In this document: in pieces, positions 17,391-30,542 of the stretch
Layout: the number at the start of each line of letters is the position of its first letter
Numbering within the stretch: the first letter of the stretch is position 1
Assembly (NCBI GenBank): GCA_965206125.1
Contig: CBDBIN010000044.1
Span: 186,001-250,000, forward strand
DNA: 64,000 bases
From: CAXWPM01 sp965206125
GTDB taxonomy: Bacteria > Acidobacteriota > Terriglobia > 20CM-2-55-15
Direction of reading: 5' to 3'
Program-made: the position numbers and the translations under genes
The notes under the pieces: model-generated
Database searches by the model: none
Told to the model about the DNA's origin: nothing
What the model saw: the letters and a program-made list of their open reading frames with translations, nothing else

Positions 17391-18760
17391 AATCCCAGCC
17401 TGCTTCCTCTCGACTGTTCGGTACCGACGGTATCCGGGCGCGCGCGGGCGGATATCCGCTCGATCCCCGAACTATACCGGCAATCGGCAGGGCGATTGGT
17501 CGAGAGCTCGGCGGCACGGTCATCCTTGGATCCGATCCACGGGAGTCGAGTCCGTGGATCGCCCGTTTGCTGCGACAGGGTCTCGCAGCGGTCGGCGCCG
17601 GGGTCGAGGATGCCGGAGTGATACCGACGCCCGCCGTAGCCCTGCTGACGCAACAGGCCGATGCAGCCGGGGGAATAATGATCTCGGCCTCGCACAACGC
17701 CTACGGGGACAACGGCATCAAGGTGTTCGCGGCGGACGGCCGGAAGATCGAGGACGACGTCGAAGCAAGGATCGAGAATCGGGTGGCAACTGACGACGAT
17801 CCCGCTGCGCCAACGGCGTTCGACTCCACGGGCGATGGCGACACGCGCGACCCGGCGCCTTCGCCTCTGGCCGATCGCTACATCGAGCTGCTTCGGACAC
17901 GGTTTCCCTCGGACGGCTGGCTGTCGGGACTCGGGATCGTCGTCGACTGCGCCAACGGCGCGATGAGCCGGATCGCGCCCTCGCTGTTCCGGACTCTGGG
18001 AGCGGAAGTCCATGCCATCCACGCGGACCCGGACGGCACAAACATCAACGCCGGTTGCGGGGCGGTCCACCCAGCCAGCCTGCTCGCGACCGTGGCAGAG
18101 AGGGCGGCTGACTTCGGAGTCGCCTTCGACGGAGACGGAGACCGGGCGATGTTTGCGACCCGCACCGGACGCCTGATCGACGGGGACGCGGTCCTGCTCC
18201 TGATCACTCGCAGGCTACGGCAGGCAGGAAGGCTCGAAAACTCCGTGGTCGTCGGAACGTCCATGACCAACTACGCCCTCGAACAGGTCCTGGCCGCCGA
18301 AGGCGTTCGGTTGATCCGCGCTGACGTCGGAGACAGGTACGTCTTCCGCGAGATGCTCTCGTTGGGAGCATCGATCGGCGGTGAGCCCTCCGGCCACATC
18401 ATCTTCGAGGATTTTGGACTCTCCGGAGATGGGCTCCTCACGGCACTGAAGTTGGCGGAAACAATCGTCGAGGGCCCCTCCGCGCTCGACGCACTCACCA
18501 AAGACTGGAACCCCATGCCCCAGCTGATCCGCAATGTTCCGGTCGCCGAGAAGGTACCCCTGGAATCGCTTTCTGAAGTGAGCGGGAAGATCGACGAAAT
18601 CGCCGGGTTGCTCCGAGGCCGGGGACGCATCGTCGTCCGTTACTCGGGCACTGAAGCGCTATTACGCATCATGATCGAGAGTGACTCGGCGGAGACAAAT
18701 GAGGCGTATGCCGCGGATCTGGCTGCGCTGTTCGTCAGCTCACTCGGGCCGGTGGCGTAG
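17387..18760 (+). CDS. glmM: phosphoglucosamine mutase
   Basis: The enzyme converts glucosamine-6-phosphate to glucosamine-1-phosphate for peptidoglycan and outer-membrane precursors. Seen are the phosphoserine loop SASHN with Ser102, the metal loop DGDGDRAMF, the sugar loop GGEPSGHIIF, and the phosphate-binding RYSGTEALLRIM near the end, where most relatives have RPSGTEP. The length of 457 is usual. The ATG overlaps the preceding stop by four bases. In other bacteria GlmM also binds and inhibits the DacA cyclase. Confidence 0.95.
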   Translation: MKSQPASSRLFGTDGIRARAGGYPLDPRTIPAIGRAIGRELGGTVILGSDPRESSPWIARLLRQGLAAVGAGVEDAGVIPTPAVALLTQQADAAGGIMISASHNAYGDNGIKVFAADGRKIEDDVEARIENRVATDDDPAAPTAFDSTGDGDTRDPAPSPLADRYIELLRTRFPSDGWLSGLGIVVDCANGAMSRIAPSLFRTLGAEVHAIHADPDGTNINAGCGAVHPASLLATVAERAADFGVAFDGDGDRAMFATRTGRLIDGDAVLLLITRRLRQAGRLENSVVVGTSMTNYALEQVLAAEGVRLIRADVGDRYVFREMLSLGASIGGEPSGHIIFEDFGLSGDGLLTALKLAETIVEGPSALDALTKDWNPMPQLIRNVPVAEKVPLESLSEVSGKIDEIAGLLRGRGRIVVRYSGTEALLRIMIESDSAETNEAYAADLAALFVSSLGPVA

Positions 18761-18800
18761 GTCGAGCACGGGGTAGAAGTGCGAGATGGAGGATCCGAGG

Positions 18801-18829
18801 GAACCCGGTCGCTACTGCTCTCGGTTCTG
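18801..18829 (+). repeat. dispersed repeat, 'GGTCGCTACCGC' family, copy 2
   Basis: AACCCGGTCGCTACTGCTCT continues with CGGTTCTG and matches the copies at 10629 and 50345 at most positions. It sits between glmM and the rRNA operon end. Confidence 0.6.
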
Positions 18830-18839
18830 TTCGGTGCAC

Positions 18840-18880
18840 CGAAACAGAAAGCCCCGACATCCTTTCGGATATCGGGGCTT
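18840..18880 (-). terminator. rRNA operon terminator
   Basis: Read on the minus strand, arms at 18867-18879 and 18850-18862 pair with one mismatch around GAAA, followed by CTTTCTGTTT. It begins 12 bases after the 5S rRNA. On the plus strand the same hairpin could also end the glmM message. Confidence 0.8.
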
Positions 18881-18890
18881 CTTCAATTAA

Positions 18891-19010
<120 letters not shown>

Positions 19011-19065
19011 ACTTGGGTGGTCTTCCTTGGAATCCGTTTCGAGTGTCCGTTACGCTGATGATGCC

Positions 19066-19091
19066 GGGCGGGCACAGGTCCCGCCCCTACA
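19066..19091 (-). repeat. REP-like hairpin in the 23S-5S spacer
   Basis: On the minus strand GTAG is followed by GGGCGGG-ACCTGTG-CCCGCCC. The GTAG head matches the REP family of this genome, but the stem and loop differ, so it may be a second subfamily. Confidence 0.55.
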
Positions 19092-19130
19092 CACCAGAAG
19101 GGAAAACCTTCAAAGAACAGAAGTCTTCAA

Positions 19131-19149
19131 CAACTCAATATTGATGGGC
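19131..19149 (-). other. 23S precursor processing stem, 3' arm
   Basis: This segment is complementary to 22333-22351 at 18 of 19 positions. The two arms flank 23S and would form the double-stranded stem cut by RNase III. Confidence 0.75.
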
Positions 19150-19194
19150 ATCGAGCGCCAGTTGGCGAAAATTCGTAGTGATAAAATCGTAATG

Positions 19195-22192
<2,998 letters not shown>

Positions 22193-22264
22193 CAACTTTG
22201 CCTAAGGCGCTCGTTCTACTCAGCTGAATCCGCAGGAACTACAGAACCGTTGTCGCCGCCGCTT

Positions 22265-22290
22265 GTGCGGTCATAGACCGCACCTACAGA
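22265..22290 (-). repeat. REP-like hairpin inside the 16S-23S spacer
   Basis: On the minus strand the sequence reads TCTGTAG then GTGCGGTC-TAT-GACCGCAC, identical in its core to the complete copy at 7153-7175. It lies between tRNA-Ala and 23S, inside the 23S processing stem. Confidence 0.8.
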
Positions 22291-22332
22291 AGAGAATCAC
22301 GGCTCTTCCCACGAATCTGTTTCGTAGAATTT

Positions 22333-22351
22333 GCCCATCAATATTCAGTTG
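22333..22351 (-). other. 23S precursor processing stem, 5' arm
   Basis: This is the partner of 19131-19149, with one mismatch in 19 bases. Confidence 0.75.
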
Positions 22352-22456
22352 TCAAAGACCGGTGTCAGTCGATTCAACCGCAAGTTGAATCGACTGCATT
22401 TGAGATTTGAAATTCGAAATCTCAAATTCGAAATCTGCGGGCCTAAATGCTCGCAA

Positions 22457-22529
<73 letters not shown>

Positions 22530-22570
22530 CTGGCACAACCTACACCAGCCCCGAATTCCCGAGATGGAAA

Positions 22571-22645
<75 letters not shown>

Positions 22646-22714
22646 GGAGTTTTGCCGACTCCGCACGCGTTGCCGGATAGGCTTGTGCCAGAGAATTATC
22701 ATTGAAAAAGTTGA

Positions 22715-22729
22715 GACAGAAAGCGTGCC
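22715..22729 (-). other. 16S precursor processing stem, 3' arm
   Basis: The 15 bases are complementary to 24433-24448 except for one bulged base. The arms flank 16S and would form its RNase III stem. Confidence 0.7.
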
Positions 22730-22838
22730 CGCAAGCCAAACGAGCGAGTCGTCAGCTAACGAGCGAGTGGACGCCGAGCTTGCCTTCCGATCAAAAAACG
22801 ATCGTCCGGCTCACTTGCGCCTATCGTGAGCTTTACTC

Positions 22839-24368
<1,530 letters not shown>

Positions 24369-24432
24369 AATTCTTTGAAAGTCGATACATGTGCTCGCAA
24401 GCTGAATAACTCAGCTCAAAATTCGACTATTA

Positions 24433-24448
24433 GGCACGCTTTCTTGTC
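24433..24448 (-). other. 16S precursor processing stem, 5' arm
   Basis: This arm pairs with 22715-22729. It overlaps the boxA-like site. Confidence 0.7.
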
Positions 24449-24456
24449 AAAGAGCG
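24444..24456 (-). promoter_or_regulatory. boxA-like antitermination site
   Basis: CGCTCTTTGACAA on the minus strand resembles the rRNA boxA consensus TGCTCTTTAACA. It lies about 80 bases before 16S, the usual place for NusB/NusE binding. Confidence 0.6.
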
Positions 24457-24526
24457 AAGGCTCTCAGGCCTCAACTGCGCTCGACAAAACCCGCGAACGG
24501 AAACCGTTTTTGGGATCTGTCAGGGG

Positions 24527-24561
24527 CTAAAAAAACCGCCAGAATCTTGCTTAGCGGTTTT
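24527..24561 (-). terminator. terminator-like hairpin in the rRNA leader
   Basis: On the minus strand AAAACCGC (24561-24554) pairs with GCGGTTTT (24539-24532) and is followed by an unbroken T run of seven or more. It lies downstream of the promoter and upstream of boxA and 16S. Confidence 0.6.
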
Positions 24562-24613
24562 CATGTCGCCTCCCCGCACACGGTAGTACTCAAGTGCACA
24601 GGCGCATCAGAGG

Positions 24614-24642
24614 ATGGTAGACTCTGCCGACTCTGCTGTCAA
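24614..24642 (-). promoter_or_regulatory. rRNA operon promoter
   Basis: On the minus strand TTGACA (24642-24637) and TACCAT (24619-24614) are spaced by 17 bases. The discriminator CCTCTGATGCGCC is GC-rich, as in stringently controlled rRNA promoters. The start point would be near 24607, about 240 bases before 16S. Confidence 0.65.
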
Positions 24643-24904
24643 GCGCAGATCCCCTTATTTCTCCTCCGATTACGCCTGACGGGTGACTGATTGTGACCGA
24701 CGCGGAGCGGGCCCGAGATCGGTCCACCGAAGGCCGAGGATAGCCGGATTTCGGCCCCTGCGGCGACATTGTGGGCGTATTGCGGGTGCGCAGCTGGCAT
24801 TATCCTTGCCCTCAATGCGCGGAAGTGATACAAAAATCAGATATTTTACGGACCTTGAGCCAGTCAATCCAACCAGGATGCTACTAGTAATAGACGGGGG
24901 GCGC

Positions 24905-27316
24905 ATGAGTCGACGCACGATCGCGGTCTTGGGTATAGCAGCCCTGTGCCTAATTGCGGCCAGTAGCACACATCTGGCCGGGGGGCAGCCCCAGTCCACC
25001 GCCACCGGGACGATGTCCGCGGAATCGCAGCGCGCTCTTGCCGAGGAGTTCTGTCTCGGATGTCACAACGATGCTCTCCTGGCGGGCAATCTTTCCCTGA
25101 TGGACTTCGATCTGGAACACGCCGAGCAGAACGCCGAAGTCGCTGAAAAGGTTATCCGTAAGATCCGGGCGGGCCTCATGCCGCCGGCCGGCCAGGTGCG
25201 ACCCGCCGAGTCGGCGCTCCAGGCGTTTGCGGCAACGATGGAATCCCAGATCGATCGCGCGGCCGCCATCGAGGCGCACGTGGACGCGCCCGAGTTGCAC
25301 CGGGTCAACCGGACCGAATACCAGAACTCTATTCGTGACCTGCTCGATATCGATGTCGATGTGACCGGGATGCTGCCGCGGGATTCCATCACGGGCGGGT
25401 TCGACAACATGGCCGATTCATTGACCGTGACGCCGGCTCTAATGCAAGGCTACGTCCGCGCTGCCGAGAAGATCGCCCGCCTCGCGGTCGGCGATGCCGG
25501 CGCCCCGGCCGCGATGGAGTCATATTCGATTCAGCGGACCGAGAATCAGCTAAGCCATATCGAAGGCACACCGTTCGGGACGCGCGGCGGGCTGGGGATC
25601 GTGCACAATTTCCCGGCCGACGGCGAATACACCTTCAAGGTCGATCTCTACCACTATTACACGGGTTCCCTGATCGGTTCGCGGCTGCCCGAAAACCTTG
25701 CGGGACAGCAGATCGACATTTCCATCGATGGCGAGCGCGTGGCGCTGATTGACGTCCCTCCGGGGCTCAAGGATTTTGACGGCGGCCTGCATACCGATCC
25801 GATCAAGATCAAGGCGGGTCCGCGTCGCGTCGCGGTCGCTTTCCTGACGAAGTTCGACGGTCCCTTCGAGGACCGCTACTGGCTCGTCGATCAGACGCTT
25901 GTCGATGTCAGCATCGCCAACAAGGCGGGCATGTCCGCGGTGCCGCACCTGAAGTCGGTGGCGATCACCGGCCCGACGAACGTGACCGGAGTGTCGGACA
26001 CGCCGAGCCGCCGAAAGATCTTCACCTGCCGGCCATCGGATCCTGGCCAGGCGGAAGCCTGCGCCGAGTCGATCCTGACGCGCCTGGCCCGACAGGCGTT
26101 CCGGCGTCCGGCAACCCTGGAAGATCTCGAGAGCCTGATGAATTACTACCGGGAAGGCTACGAGGACGGGGGCTTCGAAATCGGCGTGCGATTGGGACTG
26201 CAGGCAGTGCTCGCCAAGCCCGAGTTCGTGTTCCGGTTCGAACGGCTCCCGACCGGTGTCGGCCCGGGAGAGACGTATCCTGTCAGCGACCTGGAGCTGG
26301 CTTCGCGGTTGTCGTTCTTCTTGTGGAGCAGCAGCCCCGACGACGAGCTGATCACGATCGCGGGCGACCAGAGACTCCGGGACCCGGGCGTGCTCGAGGG
26401 GCAGGTGCGGCGGATGCTGGCCGATCCCCGTTCCGAGACGCTTTCGACGAACTTCGCGGGGCAATGGCTGCAACTCAAGGGGATCCAGGAAGTCAATCCG
26501 GAAGGCCTGACGTTCCCGAACTTCACCCGGACCCTGGCCCGCGCGATGCGGCGTGAAGTCGAACTCCTGTTCGACAGCATCGTGCGCGAAGACCGCGACG
26601 TGTTCGACCTTCTGAACGCGGACTACACCTTCGTCAACCAGATGCTGGCCGAGCACTATGGTGTTCCGAACGTCGTCGGGTCGCAGTTCCAACGCGTGGA
26701 AGTGACCGACCCGTACCGGATCGGTCTGATCGGCAAAGCGGGCTGGCTGACGATGACTTCGCAAGCGAACCGGACCTCTCCGGTAAAGCGGGGAAAGTAC
26801 ATACTGGAAGTCCTTATCGGCACACCACCTCCCAATCCGCCGCCGGTCGTGCCTCCGCTGGCCGAGCCAGCGATGAACGGAGAGCTTCTGACAGTGCGGG
26901 AGCGCATGGAGCAGCATCGAAGCAACCCGGCGTGCTCGGCCTGCCACCAGATCATGGATCCGATCGGCATCGCGCTGGAGAACTTCGATCCGATCGGCCG
27001 ATGGCGCGAAGTCGATAGTTCTTTTCCGATCGACTCGAACGCAACGATGTATGACGGCTCCGAGCTGCATGGGGTCCTCGGCGTCCGAGACGCCGTCCTT
27101 GCTCATTCCAACGCGTTCATCCGGAACTTCTCGGAAAAGCTTTTCGCGTACGGGCTTGGCCGCGTTCTGGACTATCGAGACATGTCTGCGGTCCGGAAGA
27201 TCGCCGAGGCGGCGGCCGGACAGGAAAACCGGTTCTCGGCGTTCGTCATGGGCGTGGTCAACAGCGCGTCGTTCCAGATGACGAAGAACCCGGACGTTTC
27301 CGAGATACAGCAATAA
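24905..27316 (+). CDS. secreted cytochrome c-like DUF1592/DUF1588 protein
   Basis: The 803-residue protein starts with a signal peptide (IAVLGIAALCLIAAS). It contains two haem-binding motifs, CLGCH at 50-54 and CSACH at 677-681. The domain order looks like the planctomycete/acidobacterial set: N-terminal cytochrome, DUF1587 (LHRVNRTEYQNSIRDLLDID), a beta-sandwich that may bind carbohydrate, DUF1595, DUF1592 (ASRLSFFLWSSSPDDEL), DUF1588 (GKYILEVLIGTPPPNPPP) and DUF1585 at the end. GGGGGG precedes the ATG at 24905. It begins an operon with a DUF1552 gene 59 bases downstream and an ankyrin gene after that. The role is unknown; an extracytoplasmic redox or carbohydrate function is inferred. Confidence 0.9.
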   Translation: MSRRTIAVLGIAALCLIAASSTHLAGGQPQSTATGTMSAESQRALAEEFCLGCHNDALLAGNLSLMDFDLEHAEQNAEVAEKVIRKIRAGLMPPAGQVRPAESALQAFAATMESQIDRAAAIEAHVDAPELHRVNRTEYQNSIRDLLDIDVDVTGMLPRDSITGGFDNMADSLTVTPALMQGYVRAAEKIARLAVGDAGAPAAMESYSIQRTENQLSHIEGTPFGTRGGLGIVHNFPADGEYTFKVDLYHYYTGSLIGSRLPENLAGQQIDISIDGERVALIDVPPGLKDFDGGLHTDPIKIKAGPRRVAVAFLTKFDGPFEDRYWLVDQTLVDVSIANKAGMSAVPHLKSVAITGPTNVTGVSDTPSRRKIFTCRPSDPGQAEACAESILTRLARQAFRRPATLEDLESLMNYYREGYEDGGFEIGVRLGLQAVLAKPEFVFRFERLPTGVGPGETYPVSDLELASRLSFFLWSSSPDDELITIAGDQRLRDPGVLEGQVRRMLADPRSETLSTNFAGQWLQLKGIQEVNPEGLTFPNFTRTLARAMRREVELLFDSIVREDRDVFDLLNADYTFVNQMLAEHYGVPNVVGSQFQRVEVTDPYRIGLIGKAGWLTMTSQANRTSPVKRGKYILEVLIGTPPPNPPPVVPPLAEPAMNGELLTVRERMEQHRSNPACSACHQIMDPIGIALENFDPIGRWREVDSSFPIDSNATMYDGSELHGVLGVRDAVLAHSNAFIRNFSEKLFAYGLGRVLDYRDMSAVRKIAEAAAGQENRFSAFVMGVVNSASFQMTKNPDVSEIQQ

Positions 27317-27375
27317 GGAAGACAGGAATAATCGCTATCAAGCTATTCTGATCGACTACAGAGGGGGCAAGTCGC

Positions 27376-28749
27376 ATGTTCATCACGAAAAAGCACATTT
27401 CCCGTCGCACGATCCTGCGCGGTATGGGCGCCGCGGTCAGCCTGCCGTTGTTGGAAGCGATGGTGCCGGCGTCAACGGCTCTCGCCCAGACGGCGGCGAA
27501 GCCGCTCAGCCGGTTCGCGGTGATCGAGATCGTGCACGGCTCTGCCGGCAGCACCGTCTACGGAACCGACCAGAACCTCTGGACGCCGGCGACCGAGGGC
27601 CGAGACTTCGAGCTCGGCAAGATCCTCAAACCGCTGGAGCCGATGCGCGAGTACATGACGGTCATGAGCATGATGGACTGCCACCAGGCGGACCCGTTTG
27701 TACCGGAAGAAGTCGGCGCCGACCACTTCCGCTCTTCGGCAGTCTTCCTCACTGCGTCCCATCCCAAGCAGACCGAGGGCTCGGACGTCTACCTGGGTAC
27801 ATCGATCGATCAAATGTACGCGCATCAGTACGGCCAGGACACGCCGCTGCCTTCCATCCAGCTGTGCACCGAGAACTTCGATGCGGCCGGCACCTGCGCT
27901 TTTAATTACAGCTGCGTCTACATGGACACGATCAGCTGGTCTTCGCCCACAACCCCACTCTCGATGACCTACAACCCCCGGGTCGCTTTCGAGAACCTGT
28001 TCGGGACGGGCGGATCACCGGAAGATCGTAAGGCGCGACGCGACGCCAATCGCAGCATTCTCGACGGCATCACGCGCGACGTAGCCCGGCTTGGGAAGGA
28101 GTTGAACAGTCGCGATCAGAACCGGCTCAACACGTATCTCGATAACGTCCGTGAGATCGAGCGGCGGATCGAGATAATCGAGGCTTACAACCGTGAGCGA
28201 GAAGGTCAAAGCGACGTACCAGCCGCGCCGGTCGGTGTGCCGGACTCGTGGGAAGAGCATGTAAAGCTCATGCTGGACCTGCAGGTGTTGGCCTTCTCGG
28301 CGGAGATCACGCGGGTCGGCGCGCTCAAGCTGGGCCGGGATACGAGTGACCGTATCTTCCCGGAGGCGGGCAACGACACGCCGTTCCATTCGGCCTCGCA
28401 CCATGGAGAGTCCCCGTCCGGGATCGAGAACTTTGCGGAGATCAACCGTTATCACATCGGTCTGGTCGGCTACTTCATGGACAAGATGAAGAACACGCCC
28501 GACGGTGATGGAAACCTGTTGGACAATTCACTGATCCTCTACGGAAGCGGCATGGGCAATTCCAACGTCCACGGCCATCGGCGGGTGCCTTTCCTGCTGG
28601 CCGGTCACGCTGCGGGCGCGGTGCAGGGCAACATGCACGTGCGGTCGAAGGAAGCGACGCCGCAAGGAAACGGCCTGCTGACAGTCATGCACAAGCTCGG
28701 GGTCGAGGTCGACCGCGTCGGCGACAGCACGGACACCATCGCAATCTGA
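27376..28749 (+). CDS. Tat-exported DUF1552 protein
   Basis: The 457-residue protein has a twin-arginine signal (SRRTILRGMG, then a hydrophobic stretch to ASTALA at about 37), so it is exported folded. The rest follows the DUF1552 pattern, including ADHFRSSAVFLTASHPKQ, SIDQMYAHQYG and the C-terminal LYGSGMGNSNVHGHRRVPFL segment. DUF1552 proteins are related to the alkaline-phosphatase/sulfatase-like DUF1501 group but have no proven activity. They are commonly found next to DUF1592 cytochromes, as here. The downstream gene starts 11 bases after the stop. Confidence 0.9.
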   Translation: MFITKKHISRRTILRGMGAAVSLPLLEAMVPASTALAQTAAKPLSRFAVIEIVHGSAGSTVYGTDQNLWTPATEGRDFELGKILKPLEPMREYMTVMSMMDCHQADPFVPEEVGADHFRSSAVFLTASHPKQTEGSDVYLGTSIDQMYAHQYGQDTPLPSIQLCTENFDAAGTCAFNYSCVYMDTISWSSPTTPLSMTYNPRVAFENLFGTGGSPEDRKARRDANRSILDGITRDVARLGKELNSRDQNRLNTYLDNVREIERRIEIIEAYNREREGQSDVPAAPVGVPDSWEEHVKLMLDLQVLAFSAEITRVGALKLGRDTSDRIFPEAGNDTPFHSASHHGESPSGIENFAEINRYHIGLVGYFMDKMKNTPDGDGNLLDNSLILYGSGMGNSNVHGHRRVPFLLAGHAAGAVQGNMHVRSKEATPQGNGLLTVMHKLGVEVDRVGDSTDTIAI

Positions 28750-28759
28750 GGACCCAGCT

Positions 28760-30403
28760 ATGAAAGCATCCAGAGAATTAGCCAGGAGATTCATCGTCGG
28801 GTTGTGCCTGACGTTACTACTGTCGGCAGCGGGCCCAGGCGCCTCGGCATTGGCCGCAGAGGAGACGCCTCTGGCCGATGCCGCGATGCGGAACGACCTG
28901 GTGGCCGTCCGATCGCTGCTCGCCGACGGTGCCGATGTCAACGCCCCACAGGGCGACGGTAACACCGCGTTGCACTGGGCGGCCTACCACGACAACTCCG
29001 AGCTTGCCGAAGTGTTGCTCGGAGCTGGCGCAGATGTCACGGTCCGGACCCGCATCGGCGAAATGACGCCGATGTTCCTGGCGGCACGGACCGGGAACGC
29101 TCCGATCGTCAGGCTCTTGCTCGAAGCCGGCGCGAAGCCGAGTGTCACGACTTCGACCGGGACCACCGCTCTGATGCTGGCGGCTGGCTCGGGCAGGATC
29201 GAAGCCGTCGGTGCGCTGATCGAAGCCGGAGCCGACATCAACCGGAAGGACCTGGTCAACGGCCAGACGGCGGTGATGTTCGCCGCAGCGCTCAACCGCG
29301 CCGAGGCGATAGCGATGCTTGCCGCAGGTGGGGCCGATTTGAACGTGGTGACCAAACTTTCCCAAATTTCGACTGGCGACAGCCAAAGGCGGGTGAACAG
29401 CAGGCGCCAGTCGCGCCCAACGGTGACGATGGGTGGCAATGCGGCCCTGCATTATGCCGCACGCGACGGCCAGATGGACGCGGTGCGCGCGCTGGTCGAA
29501 GCCGGGGCTGCTATTGACGTGCTCACCGGCAACGACAAGACGCCTCCGATTACGCAGGCGTTGGTCACCGGCAACTTCGACATGGCACAATATCTGCTGG
29601 AGAGTGGCGCCGATCCCACGATTGCCAACGCCGACGGGTTGACTCCCCTGTACGCCACGCTGGATGCGCAGTTCGCGCAGCGCACATGGTATCCGCCGCC
29701 CAGTGTCGAGCAGGAGAAGACGAGCTATCTCGACCTCATGAGGAGCCTCCTCGAGGCGGGGGCGGATCCAAATGCACAGCTGATGAACCAACTTTGGTAT
29801 CGGCAGTTCGGCAACAGCGGCAGCCCGAACAGAACCGGCTCGACCGCGTTCTGGCGCGCCACGCAAGCCCACGACATGGCGGCAATGCAGCTCCTGTTGG
29901 ACTTCGGCGCGGACCCGAACATCCATACGGACAGCGGCAATAGTCCGCTCATGGTTGCCGCCGGCATCCACTTCTCCAACCAGGGGTTGCGTTTCGTGCC
30001 GGACTCCCGTCTGAAAGTCGTTCGTTTCCTGGTGGAAGAACTCGGCGCGGACGTCCGGTGGAAGGACGACATCGGCCACACGCCGTTGCACGGGGCGGCG
30101 TTGATCGGCCGTAACGACGTCATCCACTACCTGATCTCCGCGGGCGGGGACGTCACCGCCCAGTCCAACACGATCAGCGGTAATGGCGACGGCGGTGGGT
30201 CCGCGCAGGGAGTTGACGAGGGTACGGGCGATTCGCCGGCGGACATGGCCAACGGATGGGCGATGAACTCGCCGCAAAAACCCGACACGGTGACGCTTCT
30301 GCTCGAGCTGGGCGCGCCGTTCCAGAACAAGTGCTGGGCGTCGACGTGCGTGAACCCAACGATCCCGGATGATCCAACGGAACCTGGGGGCGGCCAGGAT
30401 TAG
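28760..30403 (+). CDS. secreted ankyrin-repeat protein
   Basis: The 547-residue protein has a signal peptide (GLCLTLLLSAAGPGASALAA, cut near 33) and then about nine ankyrin repeats recognisable from NTALHWAAYHDN, MTPMFLAARTG, GTTALMLAAGSG, NAALHYAARDG, LTPLYATLDAQ, NSPLMVAAGIH and HTPLHGAALIG. Two insertions, near residues 200-220 and 310-365, break the repeat period. The C-terminus has GCW and TCVNP cysteines that could form a disulfide. It should act as a periplasmic scaffold for the two proteins encoded upstream, which is inference from operon order. A terminator follows. Confidence 0.88.
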   Translation: MKASRELARRFIVGLCLTLLLSAAGPGASALAAEETPLADAAMRNDLVAVRSLLADGADVNAPQGDGNTALHWAAYHDNSELAEVLLGAGADVTVRTRIGEMTPMFLAARTGNAPIVRLLLEAGAKPSVTTSTGTTALMLAAGSGRIEAVGALIEAGADINRKDLVNGQTAVMFAAALNRAEAIAMLAAGGADLNVVTKLSQISTGDSQRRVNSRRQSRPTVTMGGNAALHYAARDGQMDAVRALVEAGAAIDVLTGNDKTPPITQALVTGNFDMAQYLLESGADPTIANADGLTPLYATLDAQFAQRTWYPPPSVEQEKTSYLDLMRSLLEAGADPNAQLMNQLWYRQFGNSGSPNRTGSTAFWRATQAHDMAAMQLLLDFGADPNIHTDSGNSPLMVAAGIHFSNQGLRFVPDSRLKVVRFLVEELGADVRWKDDIGHTPLHGAALIGRNDVIHYLISAGGDVTAQSNTISGNGDGGGSAQGVDEGTGDSPADMANGWAMNSPQKPDTVTLLLELGAPFQNKCWASTCVNPTIPDDPTEPGGGQD

Positions 30404-30420
30404 GCTGTTAGTGTAGGAAG

Positions 30421-30456
30421 CCCCGGTCATTCGATAAGGATGTCCGGGGTTTTTTG
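30421..30456 (+). terminator. intrinsic terminator after the ankyrin gene
   Basis: CCCCGGTCAT pairs with ATGTCCGGGG with one mismatch and is followed by TTTTTTG. Confidence 0.85.
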
Positions 30457-30542
30457 CGTCTGGACACCTCCCGACAGCCCTATTCCACTCCCGGTCGAAT
30501 AGGTATAGAGTGACCTCGAAATCTCTTCACCGGGAGGTAACG

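Noticed and set aside
25550..27313. A 587-codon frame opposite the DUF1592 gene
   Set aside because: It is the usual antisense frame of a GC-rich gene; the plus-strand protein has clear domains, and the antisense one has none.
28817..30430. A 537-codon frame opposite the ankyrin gene
   Set aside because: Repetition of the ankyrin codons on the other strand produces it; composition is Arg/His-rich with no motif.
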